From Pontiella sulfatireligans (GTDB taxonomy: Bacteria > Verrucomicrobiota > Kiritimatiellia > Kiritimatiellales > Pontiellaceae), in contig NZ_CAAHFH010000001.1 in assembly GCF_900890705.1 (NCBI RefSeq), positions 1,674,001-1,738,000 of the forward strand: DNA of 64,000 nucleotides, written 5' to 3'. Below the pieces are notes generated by a model. It was given only the letters and a program-made list of their open reading frames with translations, did not search any database and was not told where the DNA came from. A program made the position numbers and the translations under genes. Numbering within the stretch: the first letter of the stretch is position 1; each line of letters opens with the position of its first letter. Shown one piece after another: positions 47,958-55,605 of the stretch.

Positions 47958-48649
47958 AGTGATTCCTCACTTAAAGAGCGGGAATCAAACAGACATGCCG
48001 ACGTGTGCTTCAGGCTGTTTCATGAATCTGCTTAGAGCAGAGAAAAACAGGCTCGCGCCGCTCACCCGCGGGAAAATTAGGGGGGTGCCCCTGCGGGGCG
48101 CTTCGCTTCCGTCGCTCCCGCTCCGGCCTCGCAAGCTCGCCCGTTTTTCCGTCGCGCTGCTCTGGCCTCGCCCGCTCGGCGCGAAAATTGGCCCGCAGAT
48201 AACGCTGATGGAACAGATTGAAAACAACCAAAAAGACCGGATGTTCCGGCGACGTTCCACTTGCCCCGCAGGGCAGCCGCTGGGCGGCCGTTCCGGAGCG
48301 CGATACTTTAAAAACCCGAGCGCGAGGAGCCCCGGTTCCCGGGCGGGGGCCTAGGGCGCGGACAGCGAGCCTGCGAGATGGACGCGCCATGGCCGGGTGG
48401 GCGGGGGATGCGGTGGGTGAAGGCGATAGCCGAAACCACGCGACCACGGCCGCCCCGCCCGACCGCCATAGCGTTGGCTAAGTTGAAGGACCAGGAGGAA
48501 GGGGCCGGGGCTGGCGCGGGTTGGGCGTAAGCCGAAACCGTGACCGCTATGGGGCAAGGGAGTGAGGCCGAAGGCCGAGGGGGAAGCGGGCGCCCCGCCG
48601 GGGGCTGCCCCCTGTGAGGGCGGAGTCGCCCTCCCCTAAGAAGCAAGCT

Positions 48650-48725
48650 CGCATAATGACTTGTTATGTTGGGTGGTTGAAATTTTGATTTCCAAAAACC
48701 ACTGAACATAATCATGCATTATGCG
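48650..48725. repeat. Long inverted repeat with two dif-like arms
   Basis: Arm 1 is CGCATAATGACTTGTTATG+TT (48650-48670); arm 2 (48705-48725), read on the other strand, is CGCATAATGCATGATTATG+TT. Each arm has the form CGCATAA-N7-TTATGTT, close to the Xer dif core CGCATAA-N6-TTATGTT. Pairing continues inward through GGTGG/CCACT and an inner GAAAT/ATTTC hairpin, so the whole 76 bp can fold as a single stem-loop. It may be a Xer recombination site, a packaging signal or a replication hairpin. Confidence 0.5.
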
Positions 48726-49233
48726 GGTTTGCGAGTTTGCCAACGCCTGCGCGAATGCCTGGAGCGATGCCGGTGGCAGCAGGGAAGCAAGGAGCGTGTG
48801 AGGAACGAACCGCTCATTGCTTCATACAAAGAGGGAAAACGAAGCAGGATGCTTCGCCTACATTGCCCCGCAGGGTAGGCCGTAGGCCCCCGAAGGAAGA
48901 CCGTCCCGGGCGGCTGATGCTGCGGAGGGAGTCTGCGACCGGAGAAGCATGAGCCGTTCGGATCAGCCGGGCTTCCGGAGTGTAGTTGAAGCGCTTGAGC
49001 CGAATTTGTGTGGAGCTCCCCGTAGGGCGAAGGCCGGGCAAGCGGGCGGGATCAGGCGATGATGTTTTTGAGTGCTGCGAAAATAACATCAGCGCCCCCG
49101 CCTTGGTTGGCCGGCGAGCGGAACGCAAAGACGGCTGATGCGCTGACGTGGCGGTAATAGCCGCCTCCCATACCGCGCAGACAAGGGAGAATTTGTGATG
49201 GATGGACGCGGAGCTTGCGCAGCGTACAGACAG

Positions 49234-49325
49234 CACAATTTCTTTCTTGGCTCAAAGCGCGGCGGACATCCCCCGTTGCGGGGGCTTGGGGGTCATACGA
49301 AGCAGCGCGAGGTGGCGTTTGGGAA
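49234..49325 (+). repeat. Direct repeat unit 1
   Basis: About 92 bp beginning CACAATTTCTTTCTTGGC, containing the hairpin CCCCCGTTGCGGGGG and AAGCAGCGCGAGGTG. It is repeated with a few changes at 49548-49640. The flanks also resemble each other, suggesting a ~310-bp duplicated unit. Confidence 0.6.
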
Positions 49326-49547
49326 CGGACTTCCGCCTGGCGGAATGAGGTACGAGTGGAGCCGGGGCGGAAGGGAGCGAGCAAATGCCGCCTGGCGCTG
49401 TGCCGCTGGTGGCGGGAGCAGCCGACACCCATACTGCGCCTGACAAAGGAGAATTTGTGAAGGAAGCTGAATGAGGAGACCGGGAACGGACAGCGTACTG
49501 CGTAGCTGGCCGCTGGATGCGGAAGGATGGCGGAATGAAGCTGGATG

Positions 49548-49640
49548 AACAATTTCTTCTTTGGCTCAAGGCGCGGCGTACATCCCCCCGTTGCGGGGGG
49601 CTTGGGGGGTAACACGAAGCAGCGCGAGGTGAACTTTGGG
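49548..49640 (+). repeat. Direct repeat unit 2
   Basis: Second copy of the unit at 49234-49325: it begins AACAATTTCTTCTTTGGC, has a longer hairpin (CCCCCCGTTGCGGGGGG) and the same AAGCAGCGCGAGGTG. Compensating extra C and G on both sides of the stem suggest that the hairpin itself is kept. Confidence 0.6.
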
Positions 49641-49906
49641 ACAGACGGTGAGCAAAGGGATGCAGGCCGGCCATCGTAGATGAGTTGGCCTGCTCCCGTC
49701 GCGAACCGGAAGGCACAAAGGGCGCCTGGCGCTGCGGCGTAGGTAGAGCAGGAAACGTGACAGCGTTCTGCGTAGCAGGTTCTGAGCGCGTTTGCTGCGT
49801 AAGGGATGGCGGGCGGGAAGTAGGTGAAACTTGAAATTTGAAACTGGAAACTTGAAACTTGAACCACGGACAAGAGCCGACGAACACGGCGTAGTACATA
49901 ATACTA

Positions 49907-50392
49907 CTACCGAGATTTACGGCGGGACTGCTTGGCGACCTTTTCAGGGAAAAGGGATTCGAGGGCAGGCCAGTCGCGGAGGGCGCGCTTGTGGCGCATC
50001 TCGGCGAGCTGGACGGAGGTGCCTTGGCGTTCCGCGATTTCGCGGTAGGACAAACCGAGAAAACGCAAGGCAACGATTTCACGAAGCTCGGGGTCAAGGG
50101 TAAGCAACCCTTGGAGGCAGGTGGCGAGGGTTGAGGCTGGGAGCATGGTGTCGCCGGGGAGTGAACAGCGGTCGGCGGATCCGGGATCACGGCCCTCAGC
50201 TACAGTATAGGCGGACATGGCGGGTCCGGGGTCACCGCCCCCGGCTACAACGGGCTGCTCTTCGTCGAAGGGCACGGAGTAAAAGGTATCCTCCCCCATT
50301 TTGCATTTAGCACAGGGCGTGTCTTTCCAGGGTTTGGAAGCATAGTCGCCGCGCTGGATGGAATCGTAGTGTGGGCATTTATGACAGAGCAT
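49907..50392 (-). CDS. Sigma-70 region 4-like factor with N-terminal Cys cluster
   Basis: About 161 residues if started at ATG 50392 (no strong ribosome site). The N-terminus has CHKCPHYDS and, further on, CAKCKMG, a likely zinc ribbon. The C-terminus is a sigma region 4 HTH: LLTLDPELREIVALRFLGLSYREIAER followed by HKRALRDW. Between them lie two copies of a composite repeat (50181-50251) that encode VVAGGGDPGP and EGRDPGSADR. It probably directs element transcription, perhaps of late genes; region 2 is missing, so it may act with the host polymerase as a co-factor. Confidence 0.65.
   Translation of the reverse strand: MLCHKCPHYDSIQRGDYASKPWKDTPCAKCKMGEDTFYSVPFDEEQPVVAGGGDPGPAMSAYTVAEGRDPGSADRCSLPGDTMLPASTLATCLQGLLTLDPELREIVALRFLGLSYREIAERQGTSVQLAEMRHKRALRDWPALESLFPEKVAKQSRRKSR
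50181..50251 (+). repeat. CCGGGGTC-type palindromic repeats inside the sigma-like gene
   Basis: Two copies: CCGGGATCACGGCCCTCAGC followed by TACA (50181-50204) and CCGGGGTCACCGCCCCCGGC followed by TACAAC (50226-50251). Further copies lie at 56348-56373 and 56549-56574. All have the same orientation. Here they are in frame with the coding sequence on the other strand. Confidence 0.75.
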
Positions 50393-50455
50393 AGCGGGAA
50401 CCGGTTTGGGGTTGGATGTTGGAAGTTTGGTGTAGCCACGGATCAACACGGACAA

Positions 50456-50970
50456 ACACGGATGGAGAGGCGTAACGAGTAATGCGTATTGCGTATGCTT
50501 GGCGGCGGAGCAGGCGAGACGCCCGCGGTACGGAAAGAGCGCGGAGGGGCAGGCGGGATGGCAGCGACTGTGCGGATTGGGAAAGGTTCACCACAGAGGG
50601 CACAGAGGGACACGGAGAAGCAATAAACCGAAGACACGGAAAGTGACGTAGAAACAGCGGCAGCGGAAACGGCACGGGGGATGTCACCGAGGAAAGCACT
50701 GCCCCGCGGGGCTTATGACATAATGACATTCTATGACATATATATAGTAATATAGGGAGAGAAGGACAGAACGCCGTGCGGACGCCCCCGTGAAAATACT
50801 CAGAGAGGGCTCTAGAGACTTTTTTTCTTATGATGTCACACGTCATAACGACACGAAGTAAACGTTTTGAAACGGGGTGTGCAGGTGTGGGCAGGCGAGA
50901 CGCCCGCGGTACGGCAGGACGACACGGAGGTCGTCCCTCCAGGGCACGCGAGACGCGCGCGGTACGATTA
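50456..50970. repeat. 515-bp intergenic region with several repeat families
   Basis: It contains ACACGGACAAACACGG-type repeats (50434-50466), palindromes GCAGGCGAGACGCCCGCGG+TAC at 50510-50531 and 50891-50912 with a variant at 50944-50965, CACAGAGGGCACAGAGGGA (from 50589), and the A+T-rich candidate origin at 50713-50848. No coding sequence is convincing. Confidence 0.6.
50713..50848. other. Candidate replication origin (A+T-rich, iteron-like)
   Basis: In an otherwise G+C-rich region, ATGACAT occurs three times close together (TTATGACATAATGACATTC, then TATGACATATATATAG) next to TATATATAGTAATATAG. About 85 bp away lies the inverted repeat TTATGA-N9-TCATAA (50828-50848). The site sits 120 bp past the end of the primase-helicase gene, a common place for the origin used by such a protein. 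The evidence is pattern only. Confidence 0.4.
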
Positions 50971-53202
50971 TTAAAACGGCGTTCCATCGGCGGTGTCTCC
51001 GGTAATGATTTCGTTGATGTCGATAATCCAAATGCGTTTGGCCCCGGTACGCTGCTGGGTGATGGGATAGTTCTGGGAGGCGAGCTTGGAGAGTTCGCGG
51101 CCGACCTGACGCGTGGTGTACTTGGAGGCGATGCCGGCCAGGCCGTCGGTGTCGTTGAGCATGGCCGATAGCAGCTCGGTGGCGGAACCATCCCAGGTGT
51201 CCTCCACCTGCCCCTCGAAAAACTTGAGCAGCACTTCGAGAAATGAATAGGCGCTGGATGAATGGCGCGCCGCTTCGAACAGGGAATCCTCACAATACGT
51301 TTTCACGCCATAACGCGTATCACCGACCACGTTGTCCGGTGGTTGCCAGTCGAGCAGCCAGCGCAGGAAGTACGGCAACTCAGCGGCTATGATGGATTCG
51401 ACATCGCGCGGGAAGGTAAAGGTATCGCGCTCGGCAACCCGGAAGAGATTGATTTTGTCCCGGTTGGATAAATCGACGTCGGGTAGAATACGGATAGATT
51501 CGGGATCGGTATTGCAGGTAACGACTACGCGGCCATTCCACTCAATCAACTTGTCGACCCGGTATTTCTCACGCACGGAAAAGGTGCGGTTGGCCGCCAT
51601 CTTCTTGATGAGCGCCGAGAACTTTAGGTGCGATTTGTTGTCGGTCAGCGGCACGACATCGTCGACCGCCCAGACGGCGCTGTTGAATAGGTGGCTGTTG
51701 AAACCATCCTCGCCGGAAAGAAAAGAGCTGGCATCGATGTGGCCGCCGAAGATACGGGATAGAATAACATTGGAGAGCAGTGTCTTTCCGGTATTTGGGA
51801 CGCCGGCAAAGAAAGAGGCCTGACCGGGCAGCATTCGGCCTTCAAGGGCGGAAACATACCAACGTTGCAACCAGGCATAGAAAAAATCAAGCTGCTCGGA
51901 CGGGTCGAAGAAGTTGGAGAAATAATCGTGCAGCCAGGGGAAGGCAGACGAACCGCAGAACTCCGAACATGGAACATCGAACTCTGAAGGCGGTGCGGAT
52001 GGGGCCGGCGAGACGCCGGCGGTACATGGCGGTGCGGATGGGCAAGGCAGGCTGGAAGCCTGCGATACAACAACGGCTTGGTAGTATTCTTCGTCCGTGG
52101 CGGGCTGGAGGACGGTGACGGTGGAGGTATTGAGTACGCGATTGCCGTCGATCAGGACAATGCCTTTGGGTCGATGTACCAACGGAGCGGCACAGGCAAT
52201 ATACTGTTGCTTCTGGATACGATGGATAGCCTGGTCCACCTCGCTGAAGTTTTCCCCACGAGCGGGTTGTCCGCGTAGACCACGCTCCACCTTCAGGTGA
52301 AGTGCAATGTCAGCTTTCCCATACGATTGCCATTGACCGCTGGGCAGCTGCGTCCAGTAGTCACGGCCGTCAAAATAGACATCGGTAACGCTGCCGCCAA
52401 TACGATCCGCTTCAAATTGGCTGACAAACTGACGGCCAAGAATGACCGACCATGGAACGAATGCGGTTCCACCGGTAAAACATTGCATACCCGAATCGCG
52501 TACAACAGCGGCAGTCTGGTTGTCGGACTCTGCATCCCAGAAACGTACGCCGCGCGCACCGACGTAGAATTCGCCCTGCCAGCGACCGGGAAACTGCCGC
52601 TCTACTTCCGCGGCGACAATATCCATCGGAATAACCGTACCGAGCTTGCCCCAGGCATAGTTATGCGTGGATTCGATGGCCCACTGCATGATGAAGGCCG
52701 AAGATATCTCATCGCAAGATAGTGGCTGCCAATCGGTACCAGCCTCGTAATATTTACAGGGATCTTCGAAGGCATCGGTATCTAGGCCGACCAGCAGCTT
52801 GGAGAGCTTGAGTTTCTTTTTGATGTGCCGCATGAGCTTTGCAGTGAGGTCGTTCCGGTGCAGTGGAAACGGCTCTGCGAGTTTCCATAGCAGACGGGCG
52901 CCGCCGGAAGCGGTACGACAAATATATTGCGGCCTGAAGTCGGTGCACCGTTCGAGCACGGTATCGCGCATGTGCTGGTCGATGTTGCCGTCGTAGTCGG
53001 CCACCAGCCAATGGAGCAAGACCGCTGGATTGTTTTTGGAATCAATGCGGCCCGATGCAATGAGACCTTCGTAGCCGGAATAGAATGTATGTTCCACATC
53101 CGGACGGTTCCAGCGTGTCTTGGGCGGCGCGGTGGTTTCGGTCTCCCACGGCGAGCATTCGACGGTACGGGATGAGGCGAGATTGGGGATGGCGAGCAGC
53201 AT
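50971..53202 (-). CDS. Phage/plasmid primase-helicase (AEP-like + SF3, D5/P4 type)
   Basis: Protein of 743 residues; ATG 53202 has GGAGG nine bases upstream. The N-terminal part (about 40-160) has an AEP-like active site: WLVADYDGN, CRTASGGARLLWKL. The C-terminal superfamily 3 helicase has Walker A FFAGVPNTGKTLLSN (Lys473), Walker B AVWAVDDV, motif C RVVVTCNTDPESIRI and the D5-type tail. Between them an insert of about 40 residues (SQASSLPCPSAPPCTAG...) is encoded by composite repeats at 51955-52068. It should prime and unwind the element's own origin. Confidence 0.85.
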   Translation of the reverse strand: MLLAIPNLASSRTVECSPWETETTAPPKTRWNRPDVEHTFYSGYEGLIASGRIDSKNNPAVLLHWLVADYDGNIDQHMRDTVLERCTDFRPQYICRTASGGARLLWKLAEPFPLHRNDLTAKLMRHIKKKLKLSKLLVGLDTDAFEDPCKYYEAGTDWQPLSCDEISSAFIMQWAIESTHNYAWGKLGTVIPMDIVAAEVERQFPGRWQGEFYVGARGVRFWDAESDNQTAAVVRDSGMQCFTGGTAFVPWSVILGRQFVSQFEADRIGGSVTDVYFDGRDYWTQLPSGQWQSYGKADIALHLKVERGLRGQPARGENFSEVDQAIHRIQKQQYIACAAPLVHRPKGIVLIDGNRVLNTSTVTVLQPATDEEYYQAVVVSQASSLPCPSAPPCTAGVSPAPSAPPSEFDVPCSEFCGSSAFPWLHDYFSNFFDPSEQLDFFYAWLQRWYVSALEGRMLPGQASFFAGVPNTGKTLLSNVILSRIFGGHIDASSFLSGEDGFNSHLFNSAVWAVDDVVPLTDNKSHLKFSALIKKMAANRTFSVREKYRVDKLIEWNGRVVVTCNTDPESIRILPDVDLSNRDKINLFRVAERDTFTFPRDVESIIAAELPYFLRWLLDWQPPDNVVGDTRYGVKTYCEDSLFEAARHSSSAYSFLEVLLKFFEGQVEDTWDGSATELLSAMLNDTDGLAGIASKYTTRQVGRELSKLASQNYPITQQRTGAKRIWIIDINEIITGDTADGTPF
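51955..52068 (+). repeat. Composite repeat insert inside the primase-helicase gene
   Basis: Order on the plus strand: GAACATGGAACATCGAACTC-type unit, GGTGCGGATGGGG linker, palindrome GCCGGCGAGACGCCGGCGG+TAC (52004-52025), GGTGCGGATGGGC linker, palindrome GCAGGCTGGAAGCCTGCGA+TAC (52047-52068). It interrupts no frame: the gene reads through it between the primase-like and helicase parts. Confidence 0.8.
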
Positions 53203-53405
53203 GAATAGAACCTCCGGTTCAATTGAAACTTGAGACGTGAAGCTTGAAATGTGAAAAGTCGATGCGGACGGGGGTTTGAACAACGGAATACGCAGAAGAC
53301 ACAGAAGCGGTGCGGACGGGTTTGTTGGCCGCGAAAGAACGCATAGAAAGCAAAGACGGTGCGGACGGATGCGGCTGAAAACTGGTTGTCATAAAACTTA
53401 AAACC
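53203..53405 (+). repeat. Intergenic composite repeat cluster
   Basis: The gap between polymerase and primase-helicase contains GAAACTTGAGACGTGAAGC-type units (53224-53256), several GGTGCGGACGGG linkers, an ATACGCAGAAGACACAGAAG stretch and a TTGGCCGCGAAAGAACGCA stretch. Nothing codes for protein here. The ribosome site of the primase-helicase gene lies at its left edge. Confidence 0.65.
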
Positions 53406-55520
53406 CTACTTTGTATAATGGTTGTGAATGGTGGCTTCGGCTTCGACCGGACAGCCGGAAAGCCAGTCGGGTGTGGTGGACATGATGGCGAGGAGCTGCT
53501 CTCGTGCTTGCTCTGCAATCGATAAAGGCACCTCGACGATTACTTCGTCGTGTACATGGAAGACGATGCGGCCGAAAGGGGTGGGAACCGCAGAATGATG
53601 AACAGGGAATGTCGAATTCTGAAGGGATTGCGGTGCGGATTGGGCAGGCGGGACGCCTGCGGTACATGGCGATGCGGGATCACGGGCAGAGATGCCCGTG
53701 CTACATAAGTAGCGGTGGATATTGAGAAGCTGCTCGGCAAAGACATCGCGAGCCGTGGCCTGTACGAGGTTTTCCGTAAGCAGGCCGCCGTAGAGTATAC
53801 GCTTCCGCCCTCCCCTTTCCGTCTCCGCTGTATAGTAGCCGCGTGGATTTTTGCAGACGGATAGGTAGCGCAGCTCCCGACCGGATGGCAGTTCGATGTG
53901 GTAGTCGGAACCGGCGCTGCGTTTGAAGTCGCGATCCAACCGCTGCCATAAGCGGGTGATCTTCGGGTTCTTTGAGCGGAAGTCCTGCACGGTCTGCTTG
54001 GCCTCAGAAAAGGTAATGTCAATGCCGCCCAGATTCTTGGCCACCGCCACGAACTTCTTCGGGCCGCAACCGTAGCCGAGTCCAAGCGTTCTCGCTTTGG
54101 CCAGGGAACGCATATCCGAATCCACTTCCTTTAATGGGCGTGGATCGGTGTAGCCCATAGTGGAACGCGCATGAGCTTCGTAGATATCAATGCCGCTTCG
54201 TACCAAGTCGAGAAAGGCTGCGTCGCCAATCAACCATGCCAGAATGCGCGGCTCAATCTGGCAGAGGTCGGCAATGATAAATACGTTACCGGGTGACGGA
54301 ATAAAGCAGCGGCGAAGATCGACGTCGAATAGTTCGCCGCGCGGCATGTTCTGTACGTTAAACCCAGCATCGCCGGACCAGCGGCCTGGTACCGCACCGA
54401 AATATTTCAGACTGTAGGGAAAGTGGTAAGTGCAGGCATTAGGCACTAGGCACTGGGCATTAGGGGACGGTGCGGACTGGGCAGGCGAGACGCCAGCGGT
54501 ACGGCAGGGCAGGCGAGACGCCAGCGGTACAGGAAAGGAACGGGAGCGGACGGTGTGGAAGCGTTTGAGCAGCATGTTGGTGCGACGGAATATCCGCATG
54601 GCATCTACCCAGGCATAGTCAGCACCATACTTGTCTTCCCATGCCGCGCATTCGGGATCGTCCATAGCCAGCGATGCCGGACAAGGGATGTCGGCCTTGC
54701 GGCATTCTTCCGCCAGTTTGCGGTGGGAAAGCGGCGTGTCTTCATCAAGGTCGTCAACCCATGGCAGCGCTTGCGCCGCGTTGAAGCGCTGGGTTTCCAA
54801 CGTGCGGATAGACGCTGCCAACCGTTGGGAATCGACGGCTATGCCGTGCTGCCCCCATTCAAAAGTAAGGGTGGCCAGTTCCTGCTCTTCTGCAGACCAA
54901 AGGTGGTTGAACTTGTCCCAAAGAAGATAACATAGACGGGCATCTTCCAGGGCATAGGCGGCCATTGCTTCGTTACCGAACAGATCGCCGCTGGCCTGGC
55001 CTTTGGCTTTGTCGCGCTGGGTCTTATCGACGGCAATACCGAGGAGCTGTTTACAGGCTCCCTTGAGCGACCTTGGCGCCGATAAATACACTGCGAGAGA
55101 CGCAGTGCATCGCCAGACAGGAAACTGGAAACCTGAAACCTGAGACTTGAAATCAGGAATAACACCCAATGCCTGAAGGCGCTTGAACACGAGGGAGTCG
55201 AAAGCCGCGTTGTGGGCAACTAGGGTGGCGCCAGAGAGGAGGTGCCACTGGGAGAAGTCTTTTGGATGGCCGCACCAAGAGAAGAGTTCAGAGGACGGAA
55301 GACAGAGATCAGAAGACGGTGAGGATGGGCAAGGCAGGCGGGACGCCTGCGGTACATAGCCATAGATAGACATGAGGTAGCAGTCGAATTTTGGGTGGTG
55401 GACGTAGGTCCGCGCATCCATCTTTCTTAGCGAGTAGTCGCGGTCGTAGTAGGTTTCGAAGTCCACCGCGAGAATCGCGGTGCAGTTTGGGGTTGGCAGT
55501 TTGGAGTTTGGAGCAGACAT
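53406..55520 (-). CDS. polA-like: Family A DNA polymerase with 3'-5' exonuclease domain (phage type)
   Basis: About 704 residues. The start is uncertain (ATG 55520 or 55589, no clear ribosome site at either). Exonuclease domain: VDFETYY (Asp20, Glu22), TLVAHNAAFDSL, YALEDARLCYLLWD. Polymerase: motif A ADLCQIEPRILAW (Asp418; the usual Tyr-Ser is Leu-Cys), O-helix region ARTLGLGYGCGPKKF, motif C HVHDEVIVEV (Asp658-Glu659). The key motifs are intact although the gene carries three composite-repeat inserts: at about residues 55-85, 330-365 and 605-645, the last just before motif C. It would replicate the element together with the primase-helicase. Confidence 0.85.
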   Translation of the reverse strand: MSAPNSKLPTPNCTAILAVDFETYYDRDYSLRKMDARTYVHHPKFDCYLMSIYGYVPQASRLPCPSSPSSDLCLPSSELFSWCGHPKDFSQWHLLSGATLVAHNAAFDSLVFKRLQALGVIPDFKSQVSGFQFPVWRCTASLAVYLSAPRSLKGACKQLLGIAVDKTQRDKAKGQASGDLFGNEAMAAYALEDARLCYLLWDKFNHLWSAEEQELATLTFEWGQHGIAVDSQRLAASIRTLETQRFNAAQALPWVDDLDEDTPLSHRKLAEECRKADIPCPASLAMDDPECAAWEDKYGADYAWVDAMRIFRRTNMLLKRFHTVRSRSFPVPLASRLPCRTAGVSPAQSAPSPNAQCLVPNACTYHFPYSLKYFGAVPGRWSGDAGFNVQNMPRGELFDVDLRRCFIPSPGNVFIIADLCQIEPRILAWLIGDAAFLDLVRSGIDIYEAHARSTMGYTDPRPLKEVDSDMRSLAKARTLGLGYGCGPKKFVAVAKNLGGIDITFSEAKQTVQDFRSKNPKITRLWQRLDRDFKRSAGSDYHIELPSGRELRYLSVCKNPRGYYTAETERGGRKRILYGGLLTENLVQATARDVFAEQLLNIHRYLCSTGISARDPASPCTAGVPPAQSAPQSLQNSTFPVHHSAVPTPFGRIVFHVHDEVIVEVPLSIAEQAREQLLAIMSTTPDWLSGCPVEAEATIHNHYTK
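53588..53704 (+). repeat. Composite repeat insert 3 in the DNA polymerase gene
   Basis: It contains AACAGGGAATGTCGAATTCT, GGTGCGGATTGGGC, the palindrome GCAGGCGGGACGCCTGCGG+TAC (53644-53665) and CACGGGCAGAGATGCCCGTG+CTAC (53681-53704). It encodes an Ala/Pro/Ser-rich loop (ARDPASPCTAGVPPAQSAPQ) directly before the motif C strand. Confidence 0.8.
54430..54530 (+). repeat. Composite repeat insert 2 in the DNA polymerase gene
   Basis: GCATTAGGCACTAGGCACTG-type units (54436-54465), a GGTGCGGACTGG linker, then two identical palindromes GCAGGCGAGACGCCAGCGG+TAC (54481-54502 and 54509-54530). The frame passes through as RLPCRTAGVSPAQSAPSPNA. Confidence 0.8.
55121..55153 (+). repeat. GAAACCTGAAACTTG-type repeat inside the polymerase exonuclease domain
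   Basis: GAAACTGGAAACCTGAAACC followed by TGAGACTTGAAAT. It is translated on the other strand as FKSQVSGFQFPVW. The same family occurs between genes at 49825-49864, 53224-53256 and 62391-62419. Confidence 0.65.
55289..55355 (+). repeat. Composite repeat insert 1 in the DNA polymerase gene
   Basis: GAGGACGGAAGACAGAGATC-type unit, GGTGAGGATGGGC linker and the palindrome GCAGGCGGGACGCCTGCGG+TAC (55334-55355). It encodes PQASRLPCPSSPSSDLCLPS between exonuclease motifs I and II. Confidence 0.8.
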
Positions 55521-55605
55521 AGGAAAACCGTTTAAAACGTTGAAGGTTGAAGCGAATGCCCCCAGCCTCGGTAACGAAGCTGGAAGCATCGTCTACGAAA
55601 AACCG

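Larger units (their letters stand above)
47958..49906. other. 1.95-kb G+C-rich stretch without a convincing gene
   Basis: All six frames give short, low-complexity Arg/Pro/Ala-rich or broken peptides with no recognisable domain. The stretch holds a long hairpin (48650-48725), an imperfect ~92-bp direct repeat (49234 and 49548), many CCCCGCAGGG-like short hairpins and a GAAACTTGAAA-type repeat (49825-49864). Possibilities are a packaging (cos/pac) region beside the terminase genes, a large structured noncoding RNA, or decayed genes. I cannot decide among them. Confidence 0.4.

Noticed and set aside
48010-48715. Several overlapping 60-145-codon frames in the G+C-rich gap
   Set aside because: Arg/Pro-rich, mutually overlapping on both strands, no ribosome sites and no homology; typical of high-G+C noncoding DNA.
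48650-48725. Integron attC site
   Set aside because: GTTGGGT matches the attC R' consensus, but it occurs in the first arm and the partner is in the wrong order. A paired dif-like hairpin fits better.
49052-50190. Long minus-strand frames of 273 and 312 codons
   Set aside because: They translate repeat sequence (FQFQISSF, PPTSRPPS) and overlap the sigma-like gene in another frame; no domain is recognisable.
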